Shown here: piece by piece, positions 1 to 10,734 of the stretch | Layout: each line of letters starts with the position of its first letter | Numbering within the stretch: position 1 is the stretch's first letter | NCBI GenBank assembly: GCA_023374045.1 | Contig: CM041777.1 | Coordinates: 110,821,588-110,885,587 of the forward strand | DNA from: Limonium bicolor | Lineage: Eukaryota; Streptophyta; Magnoliopsida; Caryophyllales; Plumbaginaceae | Length of the DNA stretch: 64,000 nt | Direction: 5' to 3' | The notes under the pieces: generated by a model | Seen by the model: the letters and a program-made list of their open reading frames with translations, nothing else | Told to the model about the DNA's origin: nothing | Databases searched by the model: none | Translations under genes and position numbers: made by a program

Positions 1-1464
1 TCACTTAAATATGGGGAATTAATAAAAATCTAAATAGATGTCAAAGTTCATTTGTAATGTTAAAAAAAAGAATAAATATTAACATGTCCCACGATCTAGT
101 TTCTAAAGAAAAAAATAAATCATCAATATATTTTAAGCGAAACCATAGTGAAGGAGGAAGTTTTTTTTTTTGATATAAAAGGAGGAAAGAGTAAAGGATG
201 TGGCGTGGAAACTGTCATTATATTCAATGAGATGGTAGTTATTAGTAGAAAAAGTTGTCTATTATACCCTTCTATATTTATTTGTTTGTTTTTCATTTTT
301 GAAAACTAATTATTAACTAAGTAAAAATATTTACGGTTAGATTAATACTTGAAAAACTAAATTCTAATCTAAAGACTGAAAATGTGTTAGCATATGCCCA
401 AACCACCTACACATGGTCCCTGCTTTGGAGTCCTCAACTCCCAAATTAAAGGTTCGAATTCTCACCCGGTTGTTGTTGTCATCAGTACGTAGCTGGGTTA
501 CAACGTGGCCTTGTCTCACTGTGTGTGGTAATCGGTTTGGAAATTTTATCAACCAATGTTGCTTATCATCTCTCGATCGATCTGTACGATTACATTGAAC
601 TTAGTTCGATGTTCTAACCCATTAAGTTTGAAAATGTAGAAATTTGTATGAAATAAAGTCCCGATTTTAATTGTAAAGGGGATTAGATCTTGAACCCGGA
701 TATGATTTATGGTTGAAATGGTATTCGATTCGAATAAATGTTCTCTATGAATCTTAAAACTTACAATTGAAGACCGAAACCTTTGAGTTAAGGTAAGTTT
801 GTTATCTGCTACGATCTGCTCACCAACATGATTTGGTTGTAAGATAAGGAAATTGTATTCTCCCGATTGATTCCTAAAACCAGTCAAGTACCTTCACGGG
901 GCACCGAGATTTTTCTCCGCATCTTTCTAATTCCGATTGATAAATTCAGTTGTGATTATTCAAATATGGAGCACTAGCTAACTAATCATTTATCGCAGAA
1001 AATATATATGTTGGACGTTTTCATCGTGATATAACCAATAAGATATAGATGAGCATGTGCTTGTAAGATTCAGTGCAACACATTAGTAGCCTTGGCCACT
1101 AGAAAGAATGCACGACATTCACTGTTTAGATTATTTAGGTGTTTAAATTAGTATATTTTATTTATAAATTAGCTAATTATTGAAATTGGTGTAATTGTTG
1201 CTACATATTTTTTCATTTTAAAACATTATAAGTATAAAATGTACTATAACATCAATTTTCATTAAGGAAACAACTAAAAACACATAATCGACGTCATCTT
1301 GCCAACGATGAATACATAAGCAAACTTTTAAGGTAGTGAGCGACCCGATGAAGCAAGCAATTAGCTTAACTAATGGGGTTTTGATGCTTCACGTAGAGTA
1401 GAGGCTTCTTATTAGAAGAAGCTAGGTTTGACAATGAAAGATAAAGATCCGGAAAACCAACCAT
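1..1464. other. intergenic DNA, no gene recognised
   Basis: AT-rich sequence with only short chance reading frames on both strands. No family motif, splice-bounded exon or RNA gene could be recognised. A GGTTCGA-like B-box near 451-461 hints at an old tRNA-derived SINE, but no matching A-box, tail or duplication is convincing. It ends at the CAT target site of the neighbouring CACTA element. Confidence 0.6.
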
Positions 1465-1675
1465 CACTACTGGAGAAATGGTCTATAGCAATAGTTTTTT
1501 TATACATTTCGCAACGCATAAATGCGTTGTCAGGTTCTATACCAACGCACAAGAAAGTGTTGTGGTAGATCGCGTAGCGAGGTTCTATTGCAACACATAT
1601 TCAAAGTGTTGGTATAGATATAAATTATGTGTTGTCATTGCTCGCAACGCTTTTGCCAACACATCTTAAGTGTTG

Positions 1676-2130
1676 TCACTTGAACATTCATTTCACCTCT
1701 AACAACACTCTCGCAACACTTAGACAACACTTTCGCAACACTTAAACAGCACTATCACAACACTCTCGCAACACTCTCCCATCACTCAGACAACACTCCC
1801 TCAACACTCTGCTAGCACTCAGCCAACACTGCACTTTCCCAACACTCTTCCTACACTCACAATGCACTTTCCCAACACTCTTCCGACACTCACAACACTC
1901 TCGCGACACTTAGACAACACTTTCGCAACACTTAAACAGCACTTTCACACACACTCTCGCAACACTCACCCATCACTCAGACAACACTCCCCAACACTCT
2001 GCTAGCACTCAGCCAACACTGCAATTAATTCCCAACACTCTTCCTACACTCACACTGCACTTTCCCACACTCTTCCTACACTCACTCAACACTCACCATC
2101 ATTCTCCCAACACTCTTCTAACACTTACCC
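1676..2130. repeat. CACTA 1 subterminal repeat array (CAACACT motif)
   Basis: The heptamer CAACACT and variants (GCAACACT, ACAACACT, CCAACACT) recur dozens of times at roughly 8-20 bp spacing. A larger block containing CTCGCAACACT, TTAGACAACACT and TTCGCAACACT occurs twice. Such clustered short motifs inside the terminus are what CACTA transposases (TNPA type) bind. The right end has only a few copies (about 7215-7310), so the two ends are unequal. Confidence 0.85.
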
Positions 2131-3115
2131 TACTCATTCTCCAATCTACACATTAATAATAATAGCAAGTAAAAATATAACTAATTTGATTACAAAATCA
2201 AGAAACATACTTGTATTTCATTGATACCCAACGGCATCCAAGTTCGAATTCAAAATATAAACACAATTCATAAAAGAGTAGTATGTCAAGTACGAAATTC
2301 ACATTCTTAAACAAATTCACATCTAATTCCAACCTAAAGGAGACAACATACACCTTGAACAGATTCACATCTATTTCTGATTCATTAAGCCGCATATCAG
2401 CACTTGGGTGCCTTGCTCTTCACCAGTCTTTAGAGTAACAAAAGCTAAAGCTGCCCTTGCTTCTTCGTCATATCTCACACCAGAAATTCAACACTATTTG
2501 CTTCAATATATCAGCTAGCATATATCCATCAGTCATATCCAAATTCACCTGAGGTATTGTATTGGATTAAAACAATGATGAATAAGTAGAAGTGACAATC
2601 ACAAATGAATCAGAATAGAATAGAAGTAAATTCACATTGCAAAATTTAAGATCACTCAACAGACACATTTAAAAATTCGAGAAAGGAACAAAATAGAAGA
2701 AACATTGTATCTGATGGGCATGAACTAAAAATAGTCAACAATGATCTACAAATCTACAATGGCAGATGGAATAAAAAAGTTATAATAATGGTCAATGACG
2801 GTTGTCCTTATGCTAATTAAAATGAAGGATCCTCATAACATACGTTATTGTTATTGCAAAATGCCTTTTCTTTTGAACGTATGTTATTGCAAAATGCCTT
2901 TTTCTTTTGAATTAAAATTATTACTACCATCAATCATTAAATAGCATTAACAACTAATATCGATCACCTCTTGGAAGCAAATTCAGTAAATAGCATTAAC
3001 CAATATAAAAATGTTCTCTTATTAGCTGTTTGCGGAGAAAATGTAGCTGTAAAAGAAACTAAAGCGCAAGTATATCAATATGATCATAGGTAGAAAAGTG
3101 GAGAGAAGAACTTAC

Positions 3116-3190
3116 TTCTTCCAGCCAATGTTGCAAAGCCAGTTTCTGCGCCTTGTCATCTTTTGAGTCTTTTGACAAACCTTTCCCCAC
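3116..3190 (-). pseudogene. captured exon resembling an IQM-family calmodulin-binding protein
   Basis: On the minus strand a 75-nt open block is bounded by an acceptor (pyrimidine-rich, TTACTTTAG) and a consensus donor (GTAAG at 3115-3111). It reads 25 codons including GKGLSKD and DDKAQKLALQHWLEE. Plant IQM proteins (IQ-motif calmodulin-binding family) carry a very similar stretch, KVGKGLSK..KAQKLALQHWLEA, just upstream of their conserved central domain. No other IQM segment was recognised in the element, so this looks like a single exon picked up by CACTA 1. The match rests on remembered family sequence, and the block is short. Confidence 0.55.
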
Positions 3191-4052
3191 CTAAAGTAAG
3201 AAAGGCAACAAACTTTGACTAGTTAGTTTTTTCCCTTTCTAATTAATCCGATAGCAAATGAAACAGAGACCAACGTACAGGAAAATCAAATCATTAACTG
3301 AATAGAAGATACTATAATTTTTACCTTAGCAACTCGTTATTGTATTTGACTGTGCGTCTATTGCAAATAAAATGATAGTAGTAGTAGACAGTAGTGTAGT
3401 AGTAATGCTCACCGCCACTTTCACAGATGCAGAGAGCCAACGACATGTGTGAGAAGTTTTGTAGAGACAAAGATGAAGTCACAGATGATGATCCCTCCCA
3501 TTGAACCATATTTGTGAGCAAAATGGATGATAAATTATTTGGTAGCCAGAAGAGCTAAGTAAGTAAGTCATTATCTGAAAATCAAATGATGGCTAGATTA
3601 AGCAGAATGCTTGATCAAGCAAGTCAACTTGTTGTAGTGACTGTTATAACACATTATAAATTTCCACCAGAACTTAACATAGAAAAAAATGCATGTAAGG
3701 GTATCTATCGATAAAACTAAACAAAGCTAGCAAGCAAGTTGATGATATTAGCAGTGTGTTAGTTAGTATAGCAGGAAACTCAAATATTCTTAAGTATCAA
3801 CAGGTGACTGCTACTAGCTAGCTAGCTTCTCTTATGACCATTATTATTAAAACTAATTAAAAATGCATCCATAGATTTCTCTCTAATTTATATGTTGAGA
3901 GTGACATCCGTCTAGCTTTAAGCTTTGCAGAATCATATGAAGAAGGAAATTGTAATGCAAATCAAAAGATGAAGGAACTGGGTTTGGTAAGGGCCATAAA
4001 ATATGGGTGGCAAGATACTTATGTTTTCTAAGGCAATGGAGAATACTCTTAC

Positions 4053-4151
4053 CAATTTCTTCTGGAACTCCTTCATGGTTTTCTCATAATCGTCTTTCCT
4101 CTCTCTGTTGCCTCTGTGACAAACGGTGATTTTTCCTGTCACAGTGTTCAT
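4053..4151 (-). other. exon-like block, unidentified
   Basis: Minus-strand open segment ending in a donor-like GTAAGAG, with AG acceptors available near its start (CTGTGACAG and TTTGTCACAG). The end of the block is rich in charged residues and reads RKDDYEKTMKEFQKKL. This faintly recalls the third helix of plant HMG-box proteins but is too short to assign. It lies between two other exon-like blocks of the same orientation in CACTA 1. Confidence 0.3.
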
Positions 4152-4666
4152 TCGAAATTCAGATCTAGTCCTAAATGTTCAGAATTGAAGTTTATAAATA
4201 CCGGATTAATGAAAGTTTGTGAGATTGTTCATGGTGTATTTCTTATTATCTACAGCAAGTCGGGACAGAATTTTTAGAAGTGAATATGAGTTTGTGATCA
4301 TTAATTCATGTCGACATAAACACACAGGAAAATTAGTATGTATAATCTGAAGGTAATGGAACTGCCGATACATAAGATCAATCAAACCCACACAGAAAGA
4401 AAGAAAGGAATTTATAAAACTAAGAAGACAAAGCACAAGTAAAAACTGAAACAATATCGGAATTCATCCACAAAAAAGAAGGAAATCATAAGAAAACTAC
4501 TAATGCAATTCAAATCACCAACAAGAACACAATGAAAAGAATTAATAAATCAGAATACAACATGCTCAGTAGATTAACAAAAGTAGATGAGTTACGTATT
4601 GTACCTTCCTCTGATTATGTAATGTACAATTGCATCGGTTACGAAATCAACTGCAATACCGTCTGG

Positions 4667-5390
4667 TGTGCAGCGAGCAGCAGTTCCACATACATCTTTG
4701 CAGAGGCACAAGCAAACAGAAGAAGAGAAAGAAATGGCGTAGAGTATGTATGTTCCTTATCGCCAGTTAAGGTTGCAATCATCACAAGGTGTGACAGAAA
4801 AAATCAAAAGCTTCTATTGTTATAATCACCAAAGAGCGGAAGATAAGTTCGATTATATTACCGGTTTCGGAAACTGTAACTATACCAGTTCAATCTAGTG
4901 TGCAGCGAGCAGCAAATCCAGATTTATCTCTGCAGAGGTGCAAACAAACAGAAGAAGAGATTGGAATGGGGCAGAGCATTTATGTTCCTTATCGCCAGTT
5001 AGGGTTGCAATCTTCACAAAGTGTGACAGAAAAATCAAAAAACTTCAATTGTTATAATCACCAGAGCAAAAGATATGTTCGATTATACTACCGGTTCCAA
5101 AGGCGCAAACAGAAGAAGAGAATGAAAAACCGTGCAGAGCATGTGTATGTTCCTTGTTCGCCAGTTAGGGTTGCAAAATTACCGTGAGTGAAGAGAATGA
5201 AGAATTGCCCTGAGCATGAATGTTCCTTGTTCGCTAGTTAAGGTTGCAAAATTACCGAGAGTGAGGAAAATGAAAGAGTGGCGCAGATTCGCAGAACATG
5301 TATGTTCCTTGCTCGCCAGTTTGGACATCAAAATTACCGTGAGTGAATAGAACGGAGAATGGCGCAGAGCAGAGTAGGTAACCAACTGCA
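4667..5390. repeat. degenerate minisatellite in CACTA 1 (TGTTCCTT..CGCCAGTT units)
   Basis: Five irregular units share the core GCAGAGCAT..ATGTTCCTT, TCGCCAGTTAGGGTTGCAA and, in later units, AATTACCGTGAGTGAAGAG. The cores begin near 4750, 4983, 5148, 5220 and 5303. Spacing falls from about 230 bp to about 75-80 bp. A sixth isolated unit lies near 6648-6690. The same core occurs in reverse orientation at 59391-59757. Confidence 0.75.
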
Positions 5391-6387
5391 TATGCCCCTA
5401 AAACAATGTAAGCCCACAACTATATATCATTCACCTCCTAGATAGATTTCCAACAAAGCCAAGTATTGGAGAAGAACTCATAGGCACCTAACATTACAAT
5501 AACGACATGCTCTGGTTTCCTTTGTCTTTTTCAGTGACTGTTCCAGAGCAAAAAGATATTTAGTTATATTAGATCAAGAGGGATAAACACTGCATATATA
5601 ATATATATATATCTCGAAAATGACATCAAGAAGAGAACTATTGCAACAAATCTAAATATGCAGAAAGCACATCTAATGCTCGTTATTTTAGGAGAAGAAG
5701 GTAACCTGATCAAAATACAGAGAAGAGAGAAGCTAACAGCTACAGTTGCAACATGGCATATTTATTTTGAATTCGATTCACAGTTAAGTTTTATAACACC
5801 GTCAGGTGACTTCTCTTTAAACTGCCACCAGGTAGATCCAGAGCAATGATACCAGCATGGGATGATAAGGAATATTTAAGAGGAAAGCTGTATAATAGAA
5901 GGTGGGTAGTGGAGATATGATAAATCGAGTGTGCAGTGTGTTTTTCAATCTCCTGACCTCTTTCTCATTGCAAAACTATATAACTCCATAACAACGACAA
6001 CCTTGTTTTGAAAAAATAAAGCAAAGAGGACAACTAATAATATAAAAATTACCTTAACTACCAAGTCCTGGATGAAAGCCTATCCACATAACTTCCTGCA
6101 TAGTAGACACACAAGCTTCAATCTGGAGTTAGTTTCAAGTTATTTATGCATTATAATGAACAGGTAGGATAAAGCTTCAATACACCCCACAATCAATTGA
6201 CAAAAACAGTCCATAATGTTAGTAGTGTATATATCAAACAGCAACCGATGTAATAGCCTAACAACCTGGCAGTAGATGAATGTATGAGCGAACGAACGAA
6301 CAACAACAGTTCACACCAGAAAATAGTATAAAATTTATTTCAATAAAATGACAACGATTAAAAGCAGAGAGATCATAATATGCTTAC

Positions 6388-6505
6388 CACTAAATGAAGA
6401 AGATGATGATGACCTGTGTGTGCAAAATTGATCAATCAGAGGTGAAATACCAAGCAAACTCTGATTGCTTGATTTCAATGGAAATAGCAGACTAACTCCA
6501 GCCAT
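6388..6505 (-). other. exon-like block with possible start codon, unidentified
   Basis: Minus-strand open block from an ATG at 6505 to a consensus donor GTAAGC at 6387. It encodes about 39 residues: MAGVSLLFPLKSSNQ, a mixed hydrophobic stretch, then a serine-rich run. The composition resembles an organelle transit peptide, which would fit a captured first exon, but no gene is recognised. It is the most upstream of the minus-strand exon-like blocks in CACTA 1. Confidence 0.3.
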
Positions 6506-7356
6506 AGAAACGATTATCAAACTGATGACTTCCTCCTTCTTCCTTTAGAAACTCGAAAGATAGATAGATATATGAAGAGTGAATCAGAAGAAGAAACAAA
6601 GAGTTTCAGTATGACCATGAGTGAAAATGAAACAGAAGGAGGTGCAGAGCATGTATGTTCCTATAATCGCCAGTTAGGGTAGCAGAGCTACCATTCAAAT
6701 TCTGAAATAAGTAACCAAGTGTAACCGGTTTTCAGCGTGAGAAAAACTGGTATGCTTCAAGGATTATATACTTTTTCAGAGAGTTGCTGCATTTATGAAC
6801 TATCGTGCCCGTTTGGCTGGATGATGAAATCGATTTACACGAATTCCTTTATTTTACACATTTGAATAAATTGGAGATGCAAAGAGTGTTAGGTCTAGTC
6901 TTTATCAAAAAGATCTCGAATCTGATAGGTCTAGTCTTTAAAAAAAGTCTCGAAAAAATTAGGGCTAGTGAGAGGAAAGACCCGGGGAGGAGTAGAACGA
7001 AGCCGAAGAAGTCAATCCGGCGCCGAAGGAGATGAGTGGCACATGTTTCAGCAAGAGATGGTCGGGACGTTGAAGACGGGTGAGGTTCAAGACGAGACGA
7101 CATTGAAGACCGTGGTGAGGTTCAAGGTTGAGACGAAGTGAGGTTTCAGGGAGAGTGAGAGACAAAGGGAGTTGTACTCTGTACATTTGAAACCGTAGAA
7201 AAAAAAGAAACTGTAGCAACACTAATACAAAAGTGATGGAGACTATTAAAAATGTTAGTTTATTTCTTTTAAATAGTGTTGTAATTACAGATGTGTTGTT
7301 AATGAACTGTTGGCGTATACCATTTCTCTAGTAGTGCATGGAATCCAAATAAGTAG

Positions 7357-8230
7357 TCACTTTTGCAAAAGTCCTTCCAAGTCTTTAACAAAAGCATCAA
7401 CATAATCGTTCATGAACCCTACAGTTGATAGCTTCTGTCTCCACTCGGCATGGTTTTTCCTGATCAAATCCCCAATTTGACTCCCCTGATCCATTGCTAT
7501 CTTAACTGCCTTACACAAATTCTCCTTGGAGATCCACTCGTTGTCTTCTTCCCTTTGCACTTCCACTGCTATCCTCATCTCCTCTGTCATATTCCTCGTG
7601 TTTAAGATTTAATCCAGCAACTGTGGCACTTGAACCAATTGACAATCACTCATTATCCCCTCCCACATTGTACCAAATCCACAATGATTAACAAAACACC
7701 CTACTGATGGATGATTCAGCAACGCTGGCTGCTGTACCCTCCCGCCGTACACCACTCCTCTACCTAGTACCCTCTCCGTAAACCCCTCTGGCAATACATC
7801 TTCAATCTTCTCACACCCTTGTGGTGGTGCTAGAGCTGCGAAAAACGGTAGTCCTGTCATCTCCAGCCCAAGTAAGATCTCCGCTAACTGGTTTTTGTCG
7901 AATGAGCTCTGACTTCCGAAAGCACAGTATACCACTTCATCGTCCTTGAATTGATCCAACCATTTCGCCCAACGGTCCTCCAAGTGCACAGTGAGATCAG
8001 GAGGAGGCAAGACGGATCCTGTTAATACACTGGGAGGTGATCTAAATGCACACTAAGATAATCACAGAACTGCCCCTCGAGTTCCCGACAAGTCCTTACA
8101 GCAACCACGTCGTAGTTTTTCATGGCGGATGTGACATGCTGGTGTATCGTTAAACCCATGCTGCCGAACTCATGCCACAGGAAATCAAAGCTCTGCGCTT
8201 CGTGTTTACCGTGAGTCCAAATCTTGGGTG
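7357..8230 (-). pseudogene. UDP-glycosyltransferase (UGT79/91-like) pseudogene, C-terminal part
   Basis: This is the 3' part of a plant family 1 glycosyltransferase, which would move a sugar from a UDP-sugar to a small-molecule acceptor such as a flavonoid glycoside. The PSPG donor-binding box is clear (HPSVGCFVNHCGFGTMWE, then SDCQLVQVPQLLD) and is of UGT79/UGT91 type. Upstream are LPPPDLTVHLEDRWAKWL and VVYCAFGSQSSF; downstream are EVQREED..WISKENLC and the normal-looking C-terminus. Two lesions are visible. An in-frame TAA at 7609-7611 stands exactly where the last residue of the PSPG box (normally Gln) belongs, and a one-base deletion near 8023-8026 (between DHLPVY and LTGSVLPPP) breaks the frame. 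The segment ends at 8226-8230 (GGGTG), where Copia A is inserted; the 5' part resumes beyond it. Confidence 0.93.
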
Positions 8231-8666
8231 TGTGAGATGTTGGTTTCATCCCACATCGAAAGTGAGCAAAACAAAGGGGCACTTCCTTTGTTCTAAAAGG
8301 AAGTGCTCACCTCACTTCTTATCTCATCCCAACAATTAGCAACTTCTTCTGAATGCTAAATTGTATTCTCTTCTCTCTATATCTCTTAAAGTATAAATAA
8401 GAGATTTCTGGTAGTGTCCGAGGAAGTAGGCAAATTGGCTGAACCTCGTAAAATTCCTGTGTCTCTTTTATAGTTTTATTTAGCATCTATTGTGGGTAAT
8501 TTTTATAGTGCTTTATTGTGCTAAGAAATTACAGTCAGGAAATTCTGTCTAAGGAAGTGGTACTTAAGCGGGACCATTGTGACCCCACCACGACCTGGGA
8601 TTTTTCCTGTACGGAGTGATTTTCTAGTACAATAATTTACTCTCTTATCCAGTCGCTTCCGCAACA
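8231..8666 (+). repeat. Copia A 5' LTR
   Basis: 436 bp, TG...CA ends. It carries a hairpin GCACTTCCTTT / AAAGGAAGTGC near 8279-8306 and a TATA-like AAGTATAAATAAGAG about 8391-8405, the probable core promoter. Directly followed by AT and the primer binding site. Confidence 0.95.
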
Positions 8667-8668
8667 AT

Positions 8669-8685
8669 TGGTATCAGAGCCAAGG
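8669..8685 (+). other. Copia A primer binding site
   Basis: TGGTATCAGAGCCAAGG, complementary to the 3' end of plant initiator tRNA-Met as in most plant copia elements, two bases after the LTR. Confidence 0.9.
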
Positions 8686-8798
8686 TTCTGTCTTAGTATG
8701 CTCTGTGGTTGCAGCTAGGCTGATCTTCCACATCAGAAAAGCGTTCCTTTGTTCAGTTGATACGTTGTAGCGCTGCTAGATGAAAGTTGGAAAAAAAA

Positions 8799-9630
8799 AT
8801 GGAGGATCCCGAATTAAAGACCCCGGAGACAGCGTCATCAACTTCCTCGTCATCGATTTGGACAAGAAGGGTGATGACTAATGCTAAGTTTTCGGTGGAG
8901 ACATTTGATGGTACAGGCCATTTTGGCATGTGGCAATGCGAAGTCCAAGACGCTCTCTTTCAGCAAGGTCTTGACATCGGCATTGAAGAGACAAGACCGA
9001 AGACATTCAAGAGAAGGAATGGGAGGCCATGAATCGAGCAGCTTGTGGTACAATTCGCTCCGCCTGTCAAGAGAACAAAAATATGCGTTCTCTTAAGAAA
9101 AATCTGCATGGAAATTGTGGAGGGCATTGGAGGAAACATTCATGAAGAAGAGTCAGTCAGAATAAGCTTTTTATGAAGAAAAGGCTATTCCGCTTTTCGT
9201 ATGTTTCGGGGACCACAATGAATAACCACATCACCAGTTTTAATCAACTAGTAGTTGATTTGGTAAACTTGGATGTGACATTCAATGATGAAGACTTGGC
9301 CTTAATGTTGCAGGGATCTCTTCCTGATGCGTATGAGTTTCTGGAAACAACTCTACTTCATGGGAAGGACGATATCTCTCTGAAGGATGTCACTGCAGCA
9401 CTGTACAACCCATAAATTGAGAAGAAAAGAAAAGAGGGCTGGTACTGATGAAGCAGCAGAAGCATTAGTGATGAGAGATCGTTCTTCTGCTCAGAGAAAG
9501 GGGAAGAAAGGATGGTCAAAACCGAAAGCCAAGCTTGGCAAAGATGAATGCGTCCTTTGTCGAGAAAAGGGACATTGGAAGAAGGACTGTCCAAAACAGA
9601 AGAAAGGCAAGGATTTCAAGACGCATGTGT
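8799..9630 (+). pseudogene. gag: Copia A gag (capsid/nucleocapsid), frameshifted
   Basis: Start ATG at 8799 after an A-run; the first frame contains FSVETFDGTGHFGMWQ, a typical copia gag opening. The frame breaks near 9010; the homologous residues continue in other frames through SREQKYAFS (about 9070-9096) and KKRLFRFSYVSGTTMNNHI (about 9173-9230). A TAA at about 9413-9415 causes another break. The CCHC zinc knuckle CVLCREKGHWKKDC (9549-9590) is intact and would bind RNA in the virus-like particle. Confidence 0.9.
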
Positions 9631-9663
9631 AGCTGAATACAACAGCGAAGGATCAGGACTATC

Positions 9664-10047
9664 ATTGGTGGCATCGACTTCAAAATTAACCAAGATGAGT
9701 GGATTCTGGATTCAGGAGCAACCTACCATATGTCACCCATTCGAGATTGCTTCTTTGATTACAAAGAACTAAAGGGTGGAACCGTTTTGATGGGAGACAA
9801 TAGCCCATGCAAAACAATTGGTATAAGCTCAATCAAGTTGAAGAACCATGAAGGATCAACCAGAGTTTTAAGAGAAGTTCGGCATGTTCCAAACTTGACC
9901 AAAAATCTCATTTCTCTGGGACAATTGGAGTCGAAAGGATTCTCATTGGCCGCTAAAGATGGAGTTCTAAAGGTCGTTTCCGGAGCACTGACGGTGATAA
10001 AGGCACCAGAAGGAGCAATCTGTATTACTTCGAGGGGAGTACAGTAA
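9664..10047 (+). pseudogene. Copia A protease region
   Basis: The aspartic protease motif WILDSGATYHM lies at 9700-9732, with the DSG active site at 9709-9717. It continues to RHVPNLTKNLISLGQLESKGF, the usual protease C-terminal segment. The frame ends at a stop (10045-10047) before the GAG-pre-integrase domain, which resumes in another frame. Confidence 0.88.
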
Positions 10048-10061
10048 TAGAACAGCAGCAG

Positions 10062-10734
10062 TTGTGTTGGCTCCCAAGGAGAACGGTGACTCTCAGTTGT
10101 GGCACATGCTACTGGGGCATGCCGGAGAAATCCTTACAGATTCTTGCAAAGCAGGGATTGTTGAAAGGCGTGAAGGCTTGCAAGTTAGACTTTTATGAGC
10201 ATTGCGTTCTCGGGAAGCAAAAGAGGTTGAAGTTTGGCAGTGCCATCCATAATACGAAAGGTATTTTGGATTATGTCCATTCTGACGTTTGGGGACCCGC
10301 CAAGACGCCTTCCTTGGGTGGAAACCGCTACTATGTGACCTTCGTAGATGATTTCTCTCGAAGGGTTTGGGTGTATGCCATTAAGACTAAGGATGAGTGA
10401 TGGGGATCTTCCTAACATGGAAGAAGACGGTCGAGACGCAAACAGGTAGAAGGATCAAGTATCTCCAGACAGATAATGGGGAGAGTACAAGAGTGATCCA
10501 TTCTTGAAGGTTTGCAAAGACGCGGGAATTGTCCGACACTTCACAGTCAGGGAAACACCGCAGCAGAATGGAGTGGCAGAGCGAATGAATCGAACATTGC
10601 TGGAGAAGGTTCGGTGCATGTGTTGTCATATGCTGGGCTGGGCAGACAATTTTGGGCAGAGCGGTAACATATTGCAGCCATATTGTGAACCGGTTACCGT
10701 CATCGGCTATTGGTGGAAAGACACCGCTTGAGGC
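10062..10734 (+). pseudogene. Copia A integrase, broken
   Basis: The HHCC zinc region begins LWHMLLGHAGEKSL and ends with EHCVLGKQKRL; the second Cys pair is degraded (one Cys appears as Leu-Asp context). The catalytic core starts with DYVHSDVWGP and YYVTFVDDFSRRVW. The frame stops at about 10398-10400. The second Asp (TDNGE-like, about 10478-10490) and the Glu (TPQQNGVAERMN, about 10558-10590) lie in other frames. Stop at 10729-10731. Confidence 0.87.

Larger units (their letters stand above)
1465..7336 (-). mobile_element. CACTA (En/Spm) transposon 1, non-autonomous, gene-fragment carrying
   Basis: The left end reads CACTACTGGAGAAATGGT and the reverse complement of the right end reads CACTACTAGAGAAATGGT, an 18-bp terminal inverted repeat with one mismatch. 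The element is flanked by the 3-bp duplication CAT (1462-1464 and 7337-7339), as expected for CACTA transposition. Subterminal CAACACT-type repeats are dense at the left end. No transposase (TNP2) or TNPA-like reading frame was seen in the 5.9 kb, so mobilisation would have to be in trans. Exon-like blocks with GT/AG borders lie on the minus strand (6388-6505, about 4053-4151, 3116-3190), giving the element a Pack-CACTA character. It ends about 20 bp beyond the stop codon of the UGT pseudogene, so it landed in or next to that gene's 3' end. Confidence 0.92.

Noticed and set aside
363..470. Possible tRNA-derived SINE with GGTTCGAATTCTC B-box
   Set aside because: No convincing A-box at the right spacing, no A-rich tail and no flanking duplication.
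2400..2560. Minus-strand exon-like sequence with MTDGYMLADILKQIV, recalling AAA-ATPase text, and a second frame YDEEARAALAFVTLKTGEE
   Set aside because: Two frames compete, the similarity is a handful of residues, and no consistent splice structure supports either.
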